The notes under the pieces were generated by a model, which saw only the letters and a program-made list of their open reading frames with translations, did not search any database and was not told where the DNA came from. From assembly GCF_000208925.1 (NCBI RefSeq), contig NW_001914874.1, positions 1 through 19,069 on the forward strand: a stretch of DNA of 19,069 nucleotides, read 5' to 3'. Both the position numbers and the translations under genes were made by a program. The DNA is from Entamoeba histolytica HM-1:IMSS (Eukaryota; Evosea; Mastigamoebida; Endamoebidae). Shown piece by piece: positions 1 through 9,649 of this stretch (position 1 is its first letter; each line of letters opens with the position of its first letter).

Positions 1-692
1 TCCATCATATTCAATTATTATTTGATATTTCATTATTTGATTTTGTATTAATGTTTGTGTGTTATTTCTGATTTTCATTCTTCATTTCTCATTCATTTTC
101 ATTTAATAAAATAGAAGAATAAAAATAATGAAAGAATATAAATAAAATAAGAATAAAATAAGATAAAATCAATGATATTGTTATTATATTATTATGTTAT
201 TTTAATTTTGATTTTATTTTATATTTATTTTATTTTTATTTTTTATAAACATCATTCATTTCTTCTTTTTGTCTTTTCCTCTTTTCTAAACATCACTTAA
301 TTTATTCTATTTATTTCCATTTCATTCTATTTTCTATATTCTTGTTGTTATTTTATTTATTTCATCATTTATCATTTCTCATTTCTTGTTTATTCATGTT
401 TGTTGTATATTTTATTATTATTATTTTATGTTGTGTTATTCTTATTTATCTTTCTTATTATGTTTTGTTTATTATTGTTTAAATAGAAAATAGAAAATAA
501 TAAAGAATAAGAAATAATAACATAAATATGTTGATGTATTTTATCATTTCTTTATTTGTTTATTATTCTTATTTCTATTATCTTATTCATTTGATTCATA
601 ATGAATTAATTCAATGAAGTAATACAAATAAATTGTTTATTTATTTTATCTTATTTCTCTTTCTTTCTTATTTATTTTCTTATTTATTAAAA

Positions 693-709
693 ACACCCTC
701 ATTGGGTGT
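693..709. other. Short perfect hairpin (ACACCC/GGGTGT)
   Basis: ACACCC, a five-base loop TCATT, then GGGTGT: a 6-bp perfect stem with four G-C pairs inside otherwise very A+T-rich DNA. It lies about 160 bases beyond the stop of the minus-strand TLDc gene. Function unknown; it could be part of a 3' flank structure or chance. Confidence 0.4.
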
Positions 710-785
710 GAAAGTTTCAAATGAAATAAAATAAATCAACATTGAATTATTTCCATTTTTAATTCACCATTTCATTCATTGGCAG

Positions 786-806
786 ATGAACGAAATGGCT
801 GTTCAT
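786..806. other. Short perfect hairpin (ATGAAC/GTTCAT)
   Basis: ATGAAC, a nine-base loop, then GTTCAT: a 6-bp perfect inverted repeat, 60 bases past the TLDc stop on the minus strand. The left arm also matches the core of the Entamoeba GAAC promoter element (AATGAACT), but no gene starts just downstream, so a promoter role is not supported. Confidence 0.3.
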
Positions 807-866
807 ATTCTTCATTGATTTGTTTTTTATTCTTTTTTATTTCATTTTCAATTAATCAAGATTGAA

Positions 867-1367
867 TCATTTCATTTCAATTACGATGATTCGTTTTGGT
901 GTGAAATAAAATTTTCCACAAAGTGTATTTCTTATTCCGTCATATGAAAATGAGTGTTGACTACAATGAGATGCTGTTTTATTATTTTCTTTACCAACAA
1001 CAATATCACTTAATCCAAATCCAAACAAATAATCATCTGCTTGACTATTTAATATAAATGCGTATCGTTGTACTTTAATATCAAATTTCTTCATTCCTTT
1101 CATTCTTCCATTTGATTCAAATGAAAATACAAATGAATGTGAATCATTAAATGTAGTAACAACTTTATCAATTTTCTCATTAACATATCCTCCAAATTTA
1201 TTTTCTTCTAAATCTTCAATAATAATTATTACATGTTCTTTATTCATTATTCTTTGATCAAATACTGATGTATTAACATTCCAATCATCTTTATCTGAAT
1301 CAAACAGTATATTATTTATTCTTTTTTCTGTCCATTCTTCTATTTGTTTGATAAACACTGCATTCAT
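867..1367 (-). CDS. TLDc domain protein (short, 166 aa)
   Basis: The whole protein is essentially one TLDc domain. A Trp near residue 12 opens it, followed by a 'ILFDS' strand, 'NKEHVIIIIED' and 'NKFGGYV'. Then come 'SFVFSFESNGR', the 'LFGFGLSDIVV' core with Phe-Gly-x-Gly, 'FSYDG', and the closing 'TPKRIIVIEM'. TLDc proteins (OXR1, NCOA7, TBC1D24, mEAK7 in animals) are linked to oxidation resistance, V-ATPase binding and vesicle traffic; Entamoeba carries many copies of unknown role. The ATG fits because a TATA-like box lies 36-45 bases upstream on this strand. It lacks the N-terminal helical region seen in the TLDc gene at the right end of the window. No stops or frameshifts are seen, so the gene looks intact although it borders a large decayed zone. 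Confidence is high for the fold, low for cellular function. Confidence 0.85.
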   Translation of the reverse strand: MNAVFIKQIEEWTEKRINNILFDSDKDDWNVNTSVFDQRIMNKEHVIIIIEDLEENKFGGYVNEKIDKVVTTFNDSHSFVFSFESNGRMKGMKKFDIKVQRYAFILNSQADDYLFGFGLSDIVVGKENNKTASHCSQHSFSYDGIRNTLCGKFYFTPKRIIVIEMK

Positions 1368-2460
1368 TTTAATTTAATTTGATGTTTATAAGTTTAAAAC
1401 ATGTTTAAATAGTTAATACACGTTATTAACACCAAGTCAATCATTATTTTTATCATTATTCTATTTTATCAAACACTATTTTTATCATTTTTATTTTACA
1501 ATAACAATAATTATATAATAATATAAGAATAATAAAATTATAATATTATTATTTTCTATAATTAGCTTGTTTTATGTTTGTTTTTTTATTTTTTTAAATA
1601 ACAAAAAATATTGAAGAGAAGAAGATTCAATCCTGTTTTTTAATATTACTTCATCGTTTGTGATTTGAATTTTGATGTTTTAACAACACCACTTCAATTC
1701 AATTAATTTAATAAAGATAAATAATGATAAATAAAAATAAGATAAATAAAATAAGAATAAGAAATAAAAGAGAATAGAAATGAAATAATTATTATAAATA
1801 CAGAAGGAATAAAAGAAATCAAATGAAATTACATTAAATAACAACATAATAGAAGAAATAATAAATAGTTTAATCATATTTCATTCTTTTATTTTGATTA
1901 TTTAATAACATTATCATTCATTCCAATTGATAATTCATGAATAAAAATATAATCATTGTGACTAAATAAAAAAATAATTGTTTAATGGAAATTAAAAATT
2001 ATAGTAATAAATATATTTCAAAATTATGTAAAATGATTTATTCATTTTTATTTAATCATAACATTACAAAATTATTTTTATTCAATGATGTTTGAATTTC
2101 AAACCAATAAACAAAACAAACTGTTATGTTAAATTATCGATAAATTTATTCATTTATTTTTAAATATTTTCTATTTCCTCTAATTTAAAAATACATTTTA
2201 TGTATTTTTAAATAAAAACAATATTAATAAAAAATTATTTTATAATAAAATAATTAAAATAATGATTATATAACATTCGATAAAATATTTTATTTTAAAA
2301 AAAAAATACTTTGTTGTTTTTCATTTAATTAAAATATAATGTGAAGAATATTTAAAAAATGTAAAATTGTAGTTATTTATTTCAAATGAAAATGAAATGT
2401 CTTTTTATTGATAAATAAATAATTGATATGTTTAATTGTTATTTTAAAACGACTATCAAC
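1368..2460. other. A+T-rich stretch without recognisable gene
   Basis: Beyond the TLDc promoter (about 1368-1440) I see only low-complexity A+T-rich DNA with runs of A and T. A minus-strand frame at 1680-1877 encodes only a Phe/Ile/Tyr/Leu-rich string expected by chance from A-rich sequence. Confidence 0.5.
1403..1430 (-). promoter_or_regulatory. TATA-like box and 19-bp dyad upstream of TLDc gene
   Basis: Read on the minus strand, 1412-1403 is CTATTTAAAC. This differs at one base from the known Entamoeba TATA-like element GTATTTAAA(G/C) and sits about 36-45 bases before the ATG. Overlapping its upstream edge is a perfect dyad, GTTAATA, spacer CACGT, TATTAAC (1412-1430). Placement next to the TATA-like box makes a regulator site plausible, but this is inference. 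Confidence 0.5.
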
Positions 2461-3565
2461 TAACAACAATCAATGAATATTAAACAAATTAAATTACTCA
2501 TCAATAAAAGTACAAGTGATGGAACATACAATTTGTAAATTCAAAATGAAGAAGAATATTTTTAAAGAAAATAATAACGCAAAATCAGAAAATAAATAAA
2601 CAAAATGAATATAACGAGAAAGTGATAAATGAGATATATTTATTATTGATACACATTCATTACAAGACATGGAAGAATAAAAAGAATGTATCTGAATAAA
2701 TGATTGAATATATTAAAAATTATTAAAAAAGAACTTTAAATAATTAATATTGTTTTGAATTTCAACAAGGTTTTCATAAAATAATAAAGCAATGAGTAAA
2801 ATGATATAGAATATTTTTTCCAATATTAGACATTTAGAGATATGTTTATATCGTGTTGATCAAATGTTGTTGCTATATCCATAAAGAAGTTCATGAAGAA
2901 AAGAAGATAACAAAAGTAGATAAATAACAACAAAAATTGTTACAAATTTTTAATGGAATAACTAGAAAATAATAAATTTCCAATGTAATTTAATGAATCA
3001 AAAAGTTCATCTTGTTATGACAATACACAAAGATAAAATGGAATTATAATAATGATAACAATAATAAGATTATTAACATCAATTAGTGTAGAAGAAGTTG
3101 AAAAAGAGATAATGATTATCAGAGTATTAATGAAGAAAAAGATAAAAAAGAATAAAACATTAAACAAGAAAAACATACACAAATAACCAAATAAATAAAA
3201 ATAAAGAAATAAAAGAAAAGAAATATATAGAAGAAATTAATTATTGAGATTTGGAAATTGAAAGAACTGAAACTAAATAATTTATTCTTCATAAAAAAAA
3301 TCAACAAGAAGAATAACAAGAAATGAAATAAAAGAAATAAATAGAAAACAAAATTACTAAAATATTTGTATTTGTAAAAGAAGATATTGAATTTATTGAA
3401 CATGAAGAACTAGAAAATAATTTGTCAGTACTACTCATCACAAAGAAGAAACACTTAAAAAGATAATAAATAAGTATAGTGATTGAACATCATTAGAAAG
3501 ACGATATGATTCCATATCTACTGTATATTTGATGAAATAATTTAAAAACATTAAAGAAAGTAAAT
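2461..3565 (+). pseudogene. Decayed coding relic, unidentified (Gln/Glu/Lys-rich, possible small helical domain at 3' end)
   Basis: No open frame survives, but the plus strand is purine-rich and pieces read like protein between frequent stops. An ATG at 2473 begins 'MNIKQIKLLINKSTSDG' before a TAA. At 3368-3421 a frame reads 'VFVKEDIEFIEHEELENN', and after a one-base shift 3421-3540 gives 'HHKEETLKKIINKYSD', a TGA, then 'TSLERRYDSIS'. Between about 3180 and 3370 the best frame is a charged, coiled-coil-like run broken mostly by TAA where Gln would fit. The 3' piece loosely recalls a small three-helix Myb/SANT-type domain; this is a weak resemblance only. It could be ORF1 or the 5' part of the adjacent LINE, or an unrelated dead gene. 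Confidence 0.4.
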
Positions 3566-3899
3566 GAATTTTTATTTAAATTTATTTTGAATAATTTAAT
3601 ATAAAATATGATGGTTTATATTTTAAATAAACAACAATTTAAATCAAATGAATATAAATGAATGAAATAATTAATTAAAGTAAGAAATATGAAAGTTATA
3701 TAATATTTTATTTATTGAAATATTGATTATTTATCATTCTTTTTATTTCATTTTGTTTAAATTGAATTATTCTCAATAATATTCATTTCATTGATATATT
3801 AATATTAATTATTAATTAATTTGAAAAATACAACAAATAATCATTCTTTCTTATTTATTTTATCTATTTCTTTTTTATTTGTTATTATTTGTTTATAGA
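3566..3899. other. A+T-rich spacer before the LINE relic
   Basis: Low-complexity A+T-rich sequence with short palindromic TTAATTAA-type words. No coding signal is seen. The 5' boundary of the retrotransposon relic may lie anywhere here or further left. Confidence 0.4.
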
Positions 3900-3905
3900 T
3901 AGAAG

Positions 3906-4436
3906 GTGGCAAAAAGAAGATGTATTACAGGAGACGAAGTATTAAGGAAAAGAATAGAAGAAGCTATTAAAGAGAAAGAAGAAATGGAAAATGAGATACA
4001 AGTAAAAAAAAAACAAACCATTAATAAACTAACAAAAGACATTATACCATTAAAGAAGAAATATGAGAATGAGATAGGCACAAAAACACGAGTGCGATAA
4101 AATATATTTGAATTCCATGCTGAATCTGAGAGGAAAAGGTCAGACGTAAATAATTTAACACAACAATTATTATTCATGAAAGATAAATTATCTAAATTAG
4201 AAAATAAAAATACACAGAAAGAAAAAAAAGAAGGATGAGATAAACTACATTATAACAGATTCATCTGAATCACAATTTGTAAATGACCTCTCCCTCAATG
4301 TGGTAGTTGCTGATGAAATATCATCATGTGAAGATTATCTTCCAAAAAAGAAAATTAATGCAGGAATCCATTGAAGAAATGGATATTCAGCATAAGAATA
4401 TCATCACATTAGAATTAGACAAACAAAAAAAAAATA
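3906..4436 (+). pseudogene. LINE ORF1-like relic (coiled coil)
   Basis: A frame open from about 3906 to a TAA at 4098-4100 encodes a highly charged helical stretch ('KEKEEMENEIQVKKKQ'). It continues in the same frame past the stop through 'VNNLTQQLLFMKDKLSKLEN' to a TGA at about 4236. A shift then gives 'TDSSESQFVNDLSLNVVVAD', and a further shift gives 'MQESIEEMDIQ', ending near 4436. There is no good ATG at the left edge: the first usable codon is GTG with a stop just before it. Coiled-coil ORF1 proteins acting as RNA chaperones are usual upstream of ORF2 in LINEs. The assignment rests on position and composition, not on a recognised motif. Confidence 0.5.
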
Positions 4437-4517
4437 ATTGAAATAAACAGACAGAGAAGGATAAATTTTAACACTTTATAAATGTTTTGTTTTGAAATTA
4501 TTTGAAAGAAAATTAAG

Positions 4518-7500
4518 ATGTCAACTAAAGAAGAAATAATAGAAAGATTAATATATGAAATTGAAATTAAAATAAATGATATTAATGAATATAAAGAAGT
4601 AATAAAGAAGATATTTAAAATAAAGAATGAAATTAAAAGAGAAATAAATAGAAGAATGGAGGAAGAAATAATAAAATGTCAATAGAAAGATAATGAATTA
4701 AAAGAAATAATAACTAGAATGAATAAGAAAGAAGAAATAGAAGAAGAGGAGGTAATGAAAATATTTAAAGAAGAAGAAATGAAAGAACAAGAAGATGTCC
4801 AATTTATTAACTATTATTACAATAAGAAGAAAATACATCAAATAATTAATATTATTAATAAAAATGAAATAATAATCAATACATTAGATGATTATTATCA
4901 TTATATTAAATCTGTAGCTTCCACTATTAACATAATTAATAAAAATAAACAAGAAAAGTATAGAAAGAATATTACAATCAAAAATATGTAGATTGAGAGA
5001 TTTACTCAATAATAAACAATATATGAAATTAAAAAGAATATTACATATTAAGAAATATGATATATATCATATTAAAATAAAAACAAATAAACAAATAAAC
5101 TATTATAAATACCTCTGAAAGATGAAAAGAATAGAAATAGAAACAAGAAAGAATTATTGGAAAAGAATAAGATGGAATTATAAAATGATGAAATATGGAA
5201 AACGCAATACCTAAATAAATCTAAAGAAGATGAATATCCAGATAATATCTCCACTATTAATTTCTGGAAAGGAATCTATGAAACTAATACTAATACAGAT
5301 TTATCTAAATATTAATTTATATGAGATATTAATAGAAAATAGAATTAATAATAGAATGTCAATAATCACTCCCAATGAATTAGATTGTGCTATTAAATTT
5401 ATTGCTAACTGGAAGGCACACGGTGTTGATAAAATATAATGATTTTTGATTAAATAATTAGAACAACCAATGAAATATTTAATAAAATTATTTAATGAAT
5501 GGTTGAATAATCCTAATGAAATACCTCTCCATTTTATTCAAGGAAGGACAATATTAATATATAATAAAAGTAATAAATTGGATCCACAGAAATACAGACA
5601 AATAATTTGTTTAAATTGTCTGTTAAAAGTATATACATCAATATTAAAGATGAAAATAGAAAGCCAGTTAATGCCAAATCCAATTGAAAAACAACTTTCA
5701 TTAAATCAAATTGGATATAAAAATATACATATGCATCAAAAGAATGATTATTATACATCACTATAATCAATCAATTATTAATAAAGGCTAAATTGAAGTT
5801 AGTAGAAACATATTATGATATTTCTAAAGCACATGACAGCATTAACCACCAATGGATTAAACATTGTTTAATATATTTCAATATCCTACTAGCAGTAATT
5901 AATAATAGTATATTATATATATTAAATAATACACAACTTAATTTATATTATAATCAAGAAAGTGTAGGTATAATTAATGTAGAAAGAGGAATAATACAAG
6001 GTGATAAGTTTATCTCCACTTTTATTTGTATTATCTATTGATATATTATCTAAACAATTAGATAAACAAATAAACAAATTAAATATTAAAATGAATGAAG
6101 AAGAAAAACAAGTCCAGTTAAATCATATATTATATATGGACGATTTAAAGATAATAACTAATAGCCTCGATGAAATGGAAAAAGCCAACAAATTAACTAA
6201 AGAAATATTTAATGCAATAGGATTAAAAATTAATGTAGAAAAGAGTGGGATAATGACTAATATTAATAGTCAAATAAATGGTGAATTAGCTGAACTACCA
6301 AGAGTAACTAATGATAATCCTTATAAATATCTTGGTATTGAAATAGGAGATAAAGTAAATATTAATAAATATTGTACAAGAATATTAAATGTTGTGTCTT
6401 CTATTTTATCATCATTAAATACTATGAAATATAGCAGCCTCAATACAATAAGAAAGATTAATAGTGATATAATCTCTAAATTAAGATATGGATTTAGTAT
6501 TGTCAAATATAAACTAGGAGAATTGGAGAAGATAGATAAACAAATAAGAAAATCATTAATACAACTCCAATTATACAGTAGAAATATTCCCAAAAGTAGG
6601 TTATATGTTAAAATAAATGAACTATGAATGATTAATGTCAGCAAGAGATGAATGTGGTAAAGAATTATTAAGAATATATTTAAAATATAAGTGGAGATCA
6701 AGCACAGAAATAGGAGAAATAATAGAAACAATAAAAGAAAATCCAAATTGAATAATTAAAAGAATGAAGAAAGTATTTGGTAAGAAGATTAATTTTAATG
6801 AATTAATGAATATAATAGAATTAAATGAAAGAAAGCACAATGTAAAGGAAGTATTTGAATGGGTAAATAATGAATTAAATGATAGATATTTAAGTGAATG
6901 GAAAGAAAAGAAATGTGGTGAATATATAAGATGTACAAATGGCACTTTCAATGATAAAAAATTAACAATAACCACATGGAGGTCATTAAATATAAAAAGA
7001 AATGCATTCCTCCAAATAATAAAGATGCAAGAAGGAGTAAGTATGAATGGAAGTATTAAATCTCAAATACTCTTATGTATGTAAACAAATATATAAACAC
7101 TTATTAATTACCCAATTTACTGAATTTGATTCAATTAATTTTAATAATACTCAAAATGTATTAATAATGATAAAATGGTCATAACTTACAATAAAGATTT
7201 ATTGGTTAGTGACCATTCTTTCCATACTAGAAGACCAGATATATAATATCAAAATATTACAGAAAAGAAAGGATATATCATAGATGTTGCTATATGTCAA
7301 GATAATAATTTAGAATTAAATTATATTCATGAAATAAATAAATACAAAGAATTACAAGAGAAATTAAGAAATAATAGAGAATTAATATATGTAGAAATAA
7401 TACATGTTATATTATCAATAAATGGATTAATACATAAAGAATCAGCAAGAAGATTAAAAGCACTGAAATTACAATTAGACTTTTCCAAAATCCTACGAAC

Positions 7501-7660
7501 AATCATAATCAAAAACATGAAAGACTTAATGTTTTACACATTCAATTCTGGCAGCACATTAGAAGAAGAACAATCTAATGCGAGTGTATTAGAAATTAAC
7601 TCTATTACACCAATAGAGCATATTGAAGAAAATGAAATAATCACTTCTCAATATTCATAA
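4518..7660 (+). pseudogene. LINE ORF2 relic: reverse transcriptase plus PD...D endonuclease, frameshifted
   Basis: The relic starts at an ATG (4518, 'MSTKEEIIERL'). Reverse transcriptase blocks follow in order: 'ITPNELDCAIKF' and 'NWKAHGVDKI' (about 5360-5436), then domain A 'YYDISKAHDSINH' (5811-5849). Domain B is 'RGIIQGD' continuing after a one-base shift near 6005 as 'SLSPLLFVLSID'. The catalytic YMDD is at 6133-6144, then 'GLKINVEKSG' and 'YKYLGIEIGD'. Downstream is a damaged zinc-knuckle (Cys near 7076 and 7080, 'YKHLL') and the endonuclease motif Pro-Asp (7235-7240), 14 codons, Asp (7283-7285), followed by 'VAICQDN'. Frames change near 4987, 5170-5260, 5310, 5763, 6005, 6627, 7080 and 7190. 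In-frame stops include 4683, 5437, 5440, 5455, 6749 and 7244. The last lies within the endonuclease motif. Confidence 0.85.
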
Positions 7661-7740
7661 AATCCAATTGAAGATATATCTAATAATTGACATTTTCCTT
7701 ATTATTTTTTTCTTTTTTATTGAAACACAATAAAATTAGA

Positions 7741-7751
7741 AAGAACTTGAA
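7741..7751 (+). promoter_or_regulatory. GAAC-type promoter element of the 593-aa TLDc gene
   Basis: AAGAACTTGAA begins 41 bases before the ATG at 7782. GAAC elements are one of the three known core promoter parts of Entamoeba genes. The adjacent DENN gene has AAGAACTTTAA at exactly the same distance. A following ACACATTCATAAAC may supply an initiator-like ATTCA. The LINE relic ends just upstream, so the core promoter is all that separates the two. Confidence 0.5.
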
Positions 7752-7781
7752 ATAAATAACACATTCATAAACTAATAAAAT

Positions 7782-9563
7782 ATGACTAACCGTATAGGTG
7801 AAAGTAAACATTTTATTCTTCCAAAACCACAAAAAATGAAAGACACTGATGTGACAAATCCAATTCCTATAACTACTCCTGTTGATATTAAAAATGAATA
7901 TAAAAATGATTCACCACAACCAGTGATAAAAGAAATGTCTTCTGACAATCAGTTAAGAGGATTTGATAAAAAATTTATTTTAACTGAAAAAAGTGACAAT
8001 GAAAATGTTTGTTCTAATACCACTGCTGTTTCAGACCAAAATAAACAAAGACTGTCTGAAGATTGTGTTAATAAAAAAACTGATGAACAGAAATTAATTC
8101 AAGATGAAAATTTTCATCAAGAAACTTCATCTTTGAATCAATCCACATCATTAATTAATAACTCAGAATCAAACGAATTTTGTTTTGGATCGTCTGAAAG
8201 TGATGATGAGTCATGTGAAATAGTTATGGATAATCAAATTATTGTAGAAGGTAAACAAAAAGAGAAAAAATTTCAACAAATTAGCCTTTCTGATTTTAAA
8301 GAAAAAGATTGTGGGGAAGGTATTGGATTTGAGCTTGGATATGGAATGGATAGTGAAGATGAAATTGAAGGAGAAAATGAAGCATTAAAAACACTCCCAA
8401 AAAAATGTTTAGAAGCTCCTCAAACACCAGTTATCCAAGATGATAATGCATTTAAAAATAAAAGCCAAGAAGAACAAAAATCAAGTGAATTTGATTTTGG
8501 AAGTGATAATCATGAAAGTTCAAATAGTTGTATTTTTAATGAGTCAATAAGCAGAAGTGAAAGTCGTGGAAGCGTATTAAATAGTTGTGAAATAAAAGAA
8601 GGAATTGAATTTGATAGTCCAATAAAAAATGAAGAAAAAACAGGAAAGGTTGTGAAATTATGGCAACCATCCTTGTCTGATTTCAAAGAAAAGGTTAAAG
8701 AAGATAAAAACAGTCTTGTTATTGGTAAAAAAGAACGGTTATCTGATAAAATTGAAGATTCAAATGTAGTAGTAACCAAACCTATAAGCATTAAAAGTGA
8801 AAGTTATAAATCAAATAAATTAGAACCTAGAGAATCATTTATTGTAAGAACAGATAAAAAAACATCAAGTAATATTGATAGTAAAACAAAAGAGGCTTTA
8901 GAAATACAAGAACGATTAAAATTAGAACAACAACAATGGTTAAAAAAGAAAGAAGAAGAAGAAAAACGAGTACTAGAAGATCAATTAAATTCCTTGGAAA
9001 TCACTAAAGAAGAAAATTTAAACAAAGGAATTATTAAGTCATTTATTCCTAGTTTACAACAGTGGACTGGAATGCAAAAATATGACGTTATTTATAACTC
9101 AAAGTTAGATGGGTTTAAAAAAGAAAGAATTAATAACCATATTTGTTTAAAGAAACATGTTATGGTTTTAGTGTTTACAACAGATGGAAATGTGTTTGGG
9201 TGTTACAATAGTAAGAGACTACCTGCTCCAAGTTGTGAAGGATTTGTAATGGATGATCCACAACATTTTATTTTTACATTAAAAAATCCATTATCAATAC
9301 CACCAACAAAATTTGTTAAAAAAAGTATTTTTGGACCATCAGTAGGGATTAATTTCAATGGATATAAATCTGTTGATGGTGAAGATGTTTTATTAACATG
9401 TAGATGGTTCTTTTATATTCGAGAAAAAGATTCAAGTATTTCATCTTCATTCAGTAGTATTTATAATGACATTATTGGAAAAGAATATTTTGTATTCACT
9501 GGAACTACTGTTGTAAAAGTTGAGAGAGTTATTGCCTTAGAATGGAAAAAAGACTCAATTTAA
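7782..9563 (+). CDS. TLDc domain protein with long disordered N-terminus (593 aa)
   Basis: Residues 1 to about 365 are Ser/Glu/Asp/Lys-rich and probably disordered. Two short motifs recur: 'SLSDFKEK' at 168-175 and 297-304, and E-F-x-F-G-S at 132-137 and 236-241, both followed by acidic Ser-rich runs. Residues about 367-416 form a charged coiled coil ('RLKLEQQQWLKKKEEEEK'). The C-terminal TLDc domain runs from Trp428 to the end, with 'KYDVIYNSKLDGF', 'KKHVMVLVFTTDGNVFGCY', 'HFIFTLKN', 'IFGPSVGINFNG' and a closing 'VVKVERVIALEW'. This spacing matches the smaller TLDc protein at 867-1367. The ATG is the first in frame after the promoter motif. The repeated short motifs suggest binding sites for a partner, which cannot be named. 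The neighbouring DENN gene hints at membrane traffic, but this is only context. Confidence 0.85.
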   Translation: MTNRIGESKHFILPKPQKMKDTDVTNPIPITTPVDIKNEYKNDSPQPVIKEMSSDNQLRGFDKKFILTEKSDNENVCSNTTAVSDQNKQRLSEDCVNKKTDEQKLIQDENFHQETSSLNQSTSLINNSESNEFCFGSSESDDESCEIVMDNQIIVEGKQKEKKFQQISLSDFKEKDCGEGIGFELGYGMDSEDEIEGENEALKTLPKKCLEAPQTPVIQDDNAFKNKSQEEQKSSEFDFGSDNHESSNSCIFNESISRSESRGSVLNSCEIKEGIEFDSPIKNEEKTGKVVKLWQPSLSDFKEKVKEDKNSLVIGKKERLSDKIEDSNVVVTKPISIKSESYKSNKLEPRESFIVRTDKKTSSNIDSKTKEALEIQERLKLEQQQWLKKKEEEEKRVLEDQLNSLEITKEENLNKGIIKSFIPSLQQWTGMQKYDVIYNSKLDGFKKERINNHICLKKHVMVLVFTTDGNVFGCYNSKRLPAPSCEGFVMDDPQHFIFTLKNPLSIPPTKFVKKSIFGPSVGINFNGYKSVDGEDVLLTCRWFFYIREKDSSISSSFSSIYNDIIGKEYFVFTGTTVVKVERVIALEWKKDSI

Positions 9564-9649
9564 AACAATTCATTATTCCAATTCAATTCATTCTTTAGAT
9601 ATTTTTATGTTATACAAAACAATAATTAATGGGAAATAATCTTTTTTTT

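Larger units (their letters stand above)
1..866. other. A+T-rich non-coding stretch 3' of the first TLDc gene
   Basis: No reading frame with protein-like composition is seen on either strand. The first 660 bases are low-complexity T-rich DNA made of ATTT, TTAT and CATT words. Only about 690-810 is somewhat richer in G+C, and it contains two short hairpins listed separately. Since the neighbouring TLDc gene is on the minus strand, this stretch is its 3' flank. Confidence 0.6.
3900..7740 (+). mobile_element. Decayed non-LTR retrotransposon (LINE, R4-like, EhLINE type)
   Basis: The element reads on the plus strand as an ORF1-like coiled-coil region followed by a long ORF2 relic with reverse transcriptase and then a restriction-enzyme-like endonuclease. 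This is the order known for Entamoeba LINEs of the R4 clade. Several frameshifts and in-frame stops show that it is dead. The 5' edge is uncertain and no target-site duplication was found. The 3' edge is placed between the ORF2 stop at 7658-7660 and the promoter motif of the next gene at 7741. A T-rich stretch with TTTTTTCTTTTTTATTG (about 7704-7721) lies at this end. It cannot move itself, as both the RT and the endonuclease frames are broken. Confidence 0.85.

Noticed and set aside
1..866. Possible tRNA array, a common feature of Entamoeba genomes
   Set aside because: No cloverleaf A-box or B-box pattern and no long unit repeat were seen; the hairpins are too small.
1680..1877. 65-codon minus-strand frame rich in Phe, Ile and Tyr
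   Set aside because: Composition is what A-rich plus-strand DNA gives by chance on the other strand; no motif, no promoter element, and it lies in low-complexity sequence.
3119..3403. 94-codon minus-strand frame that looks like membrane segments
   Set aside because: It is antisense to a purine-rich coding relic; the Phe/Leu/Tyr string arises from GAA/AAA codons on the plus strand.
2461..3565. Reassigned genetic code with TAA and TAG read as glutamine
   Set aside because: The intact genes in the window use TAA or TGA as clean terminators and use CAA for Gln, so the internal stops in the relic are better explained by decay.
3893..4177. 94-codon minus-strand frame
   Set aside because: It is antisense to the LINE ORF1-like coiled-coil region, which has the better protein composition.
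5985..6060. Overlap of two frames at the RT domain B, resembling a programmed frameshift
   Set aside because: There is no clear slippery site, and several other frameshifts and stops in the same relic make random decay the simpler explanation.
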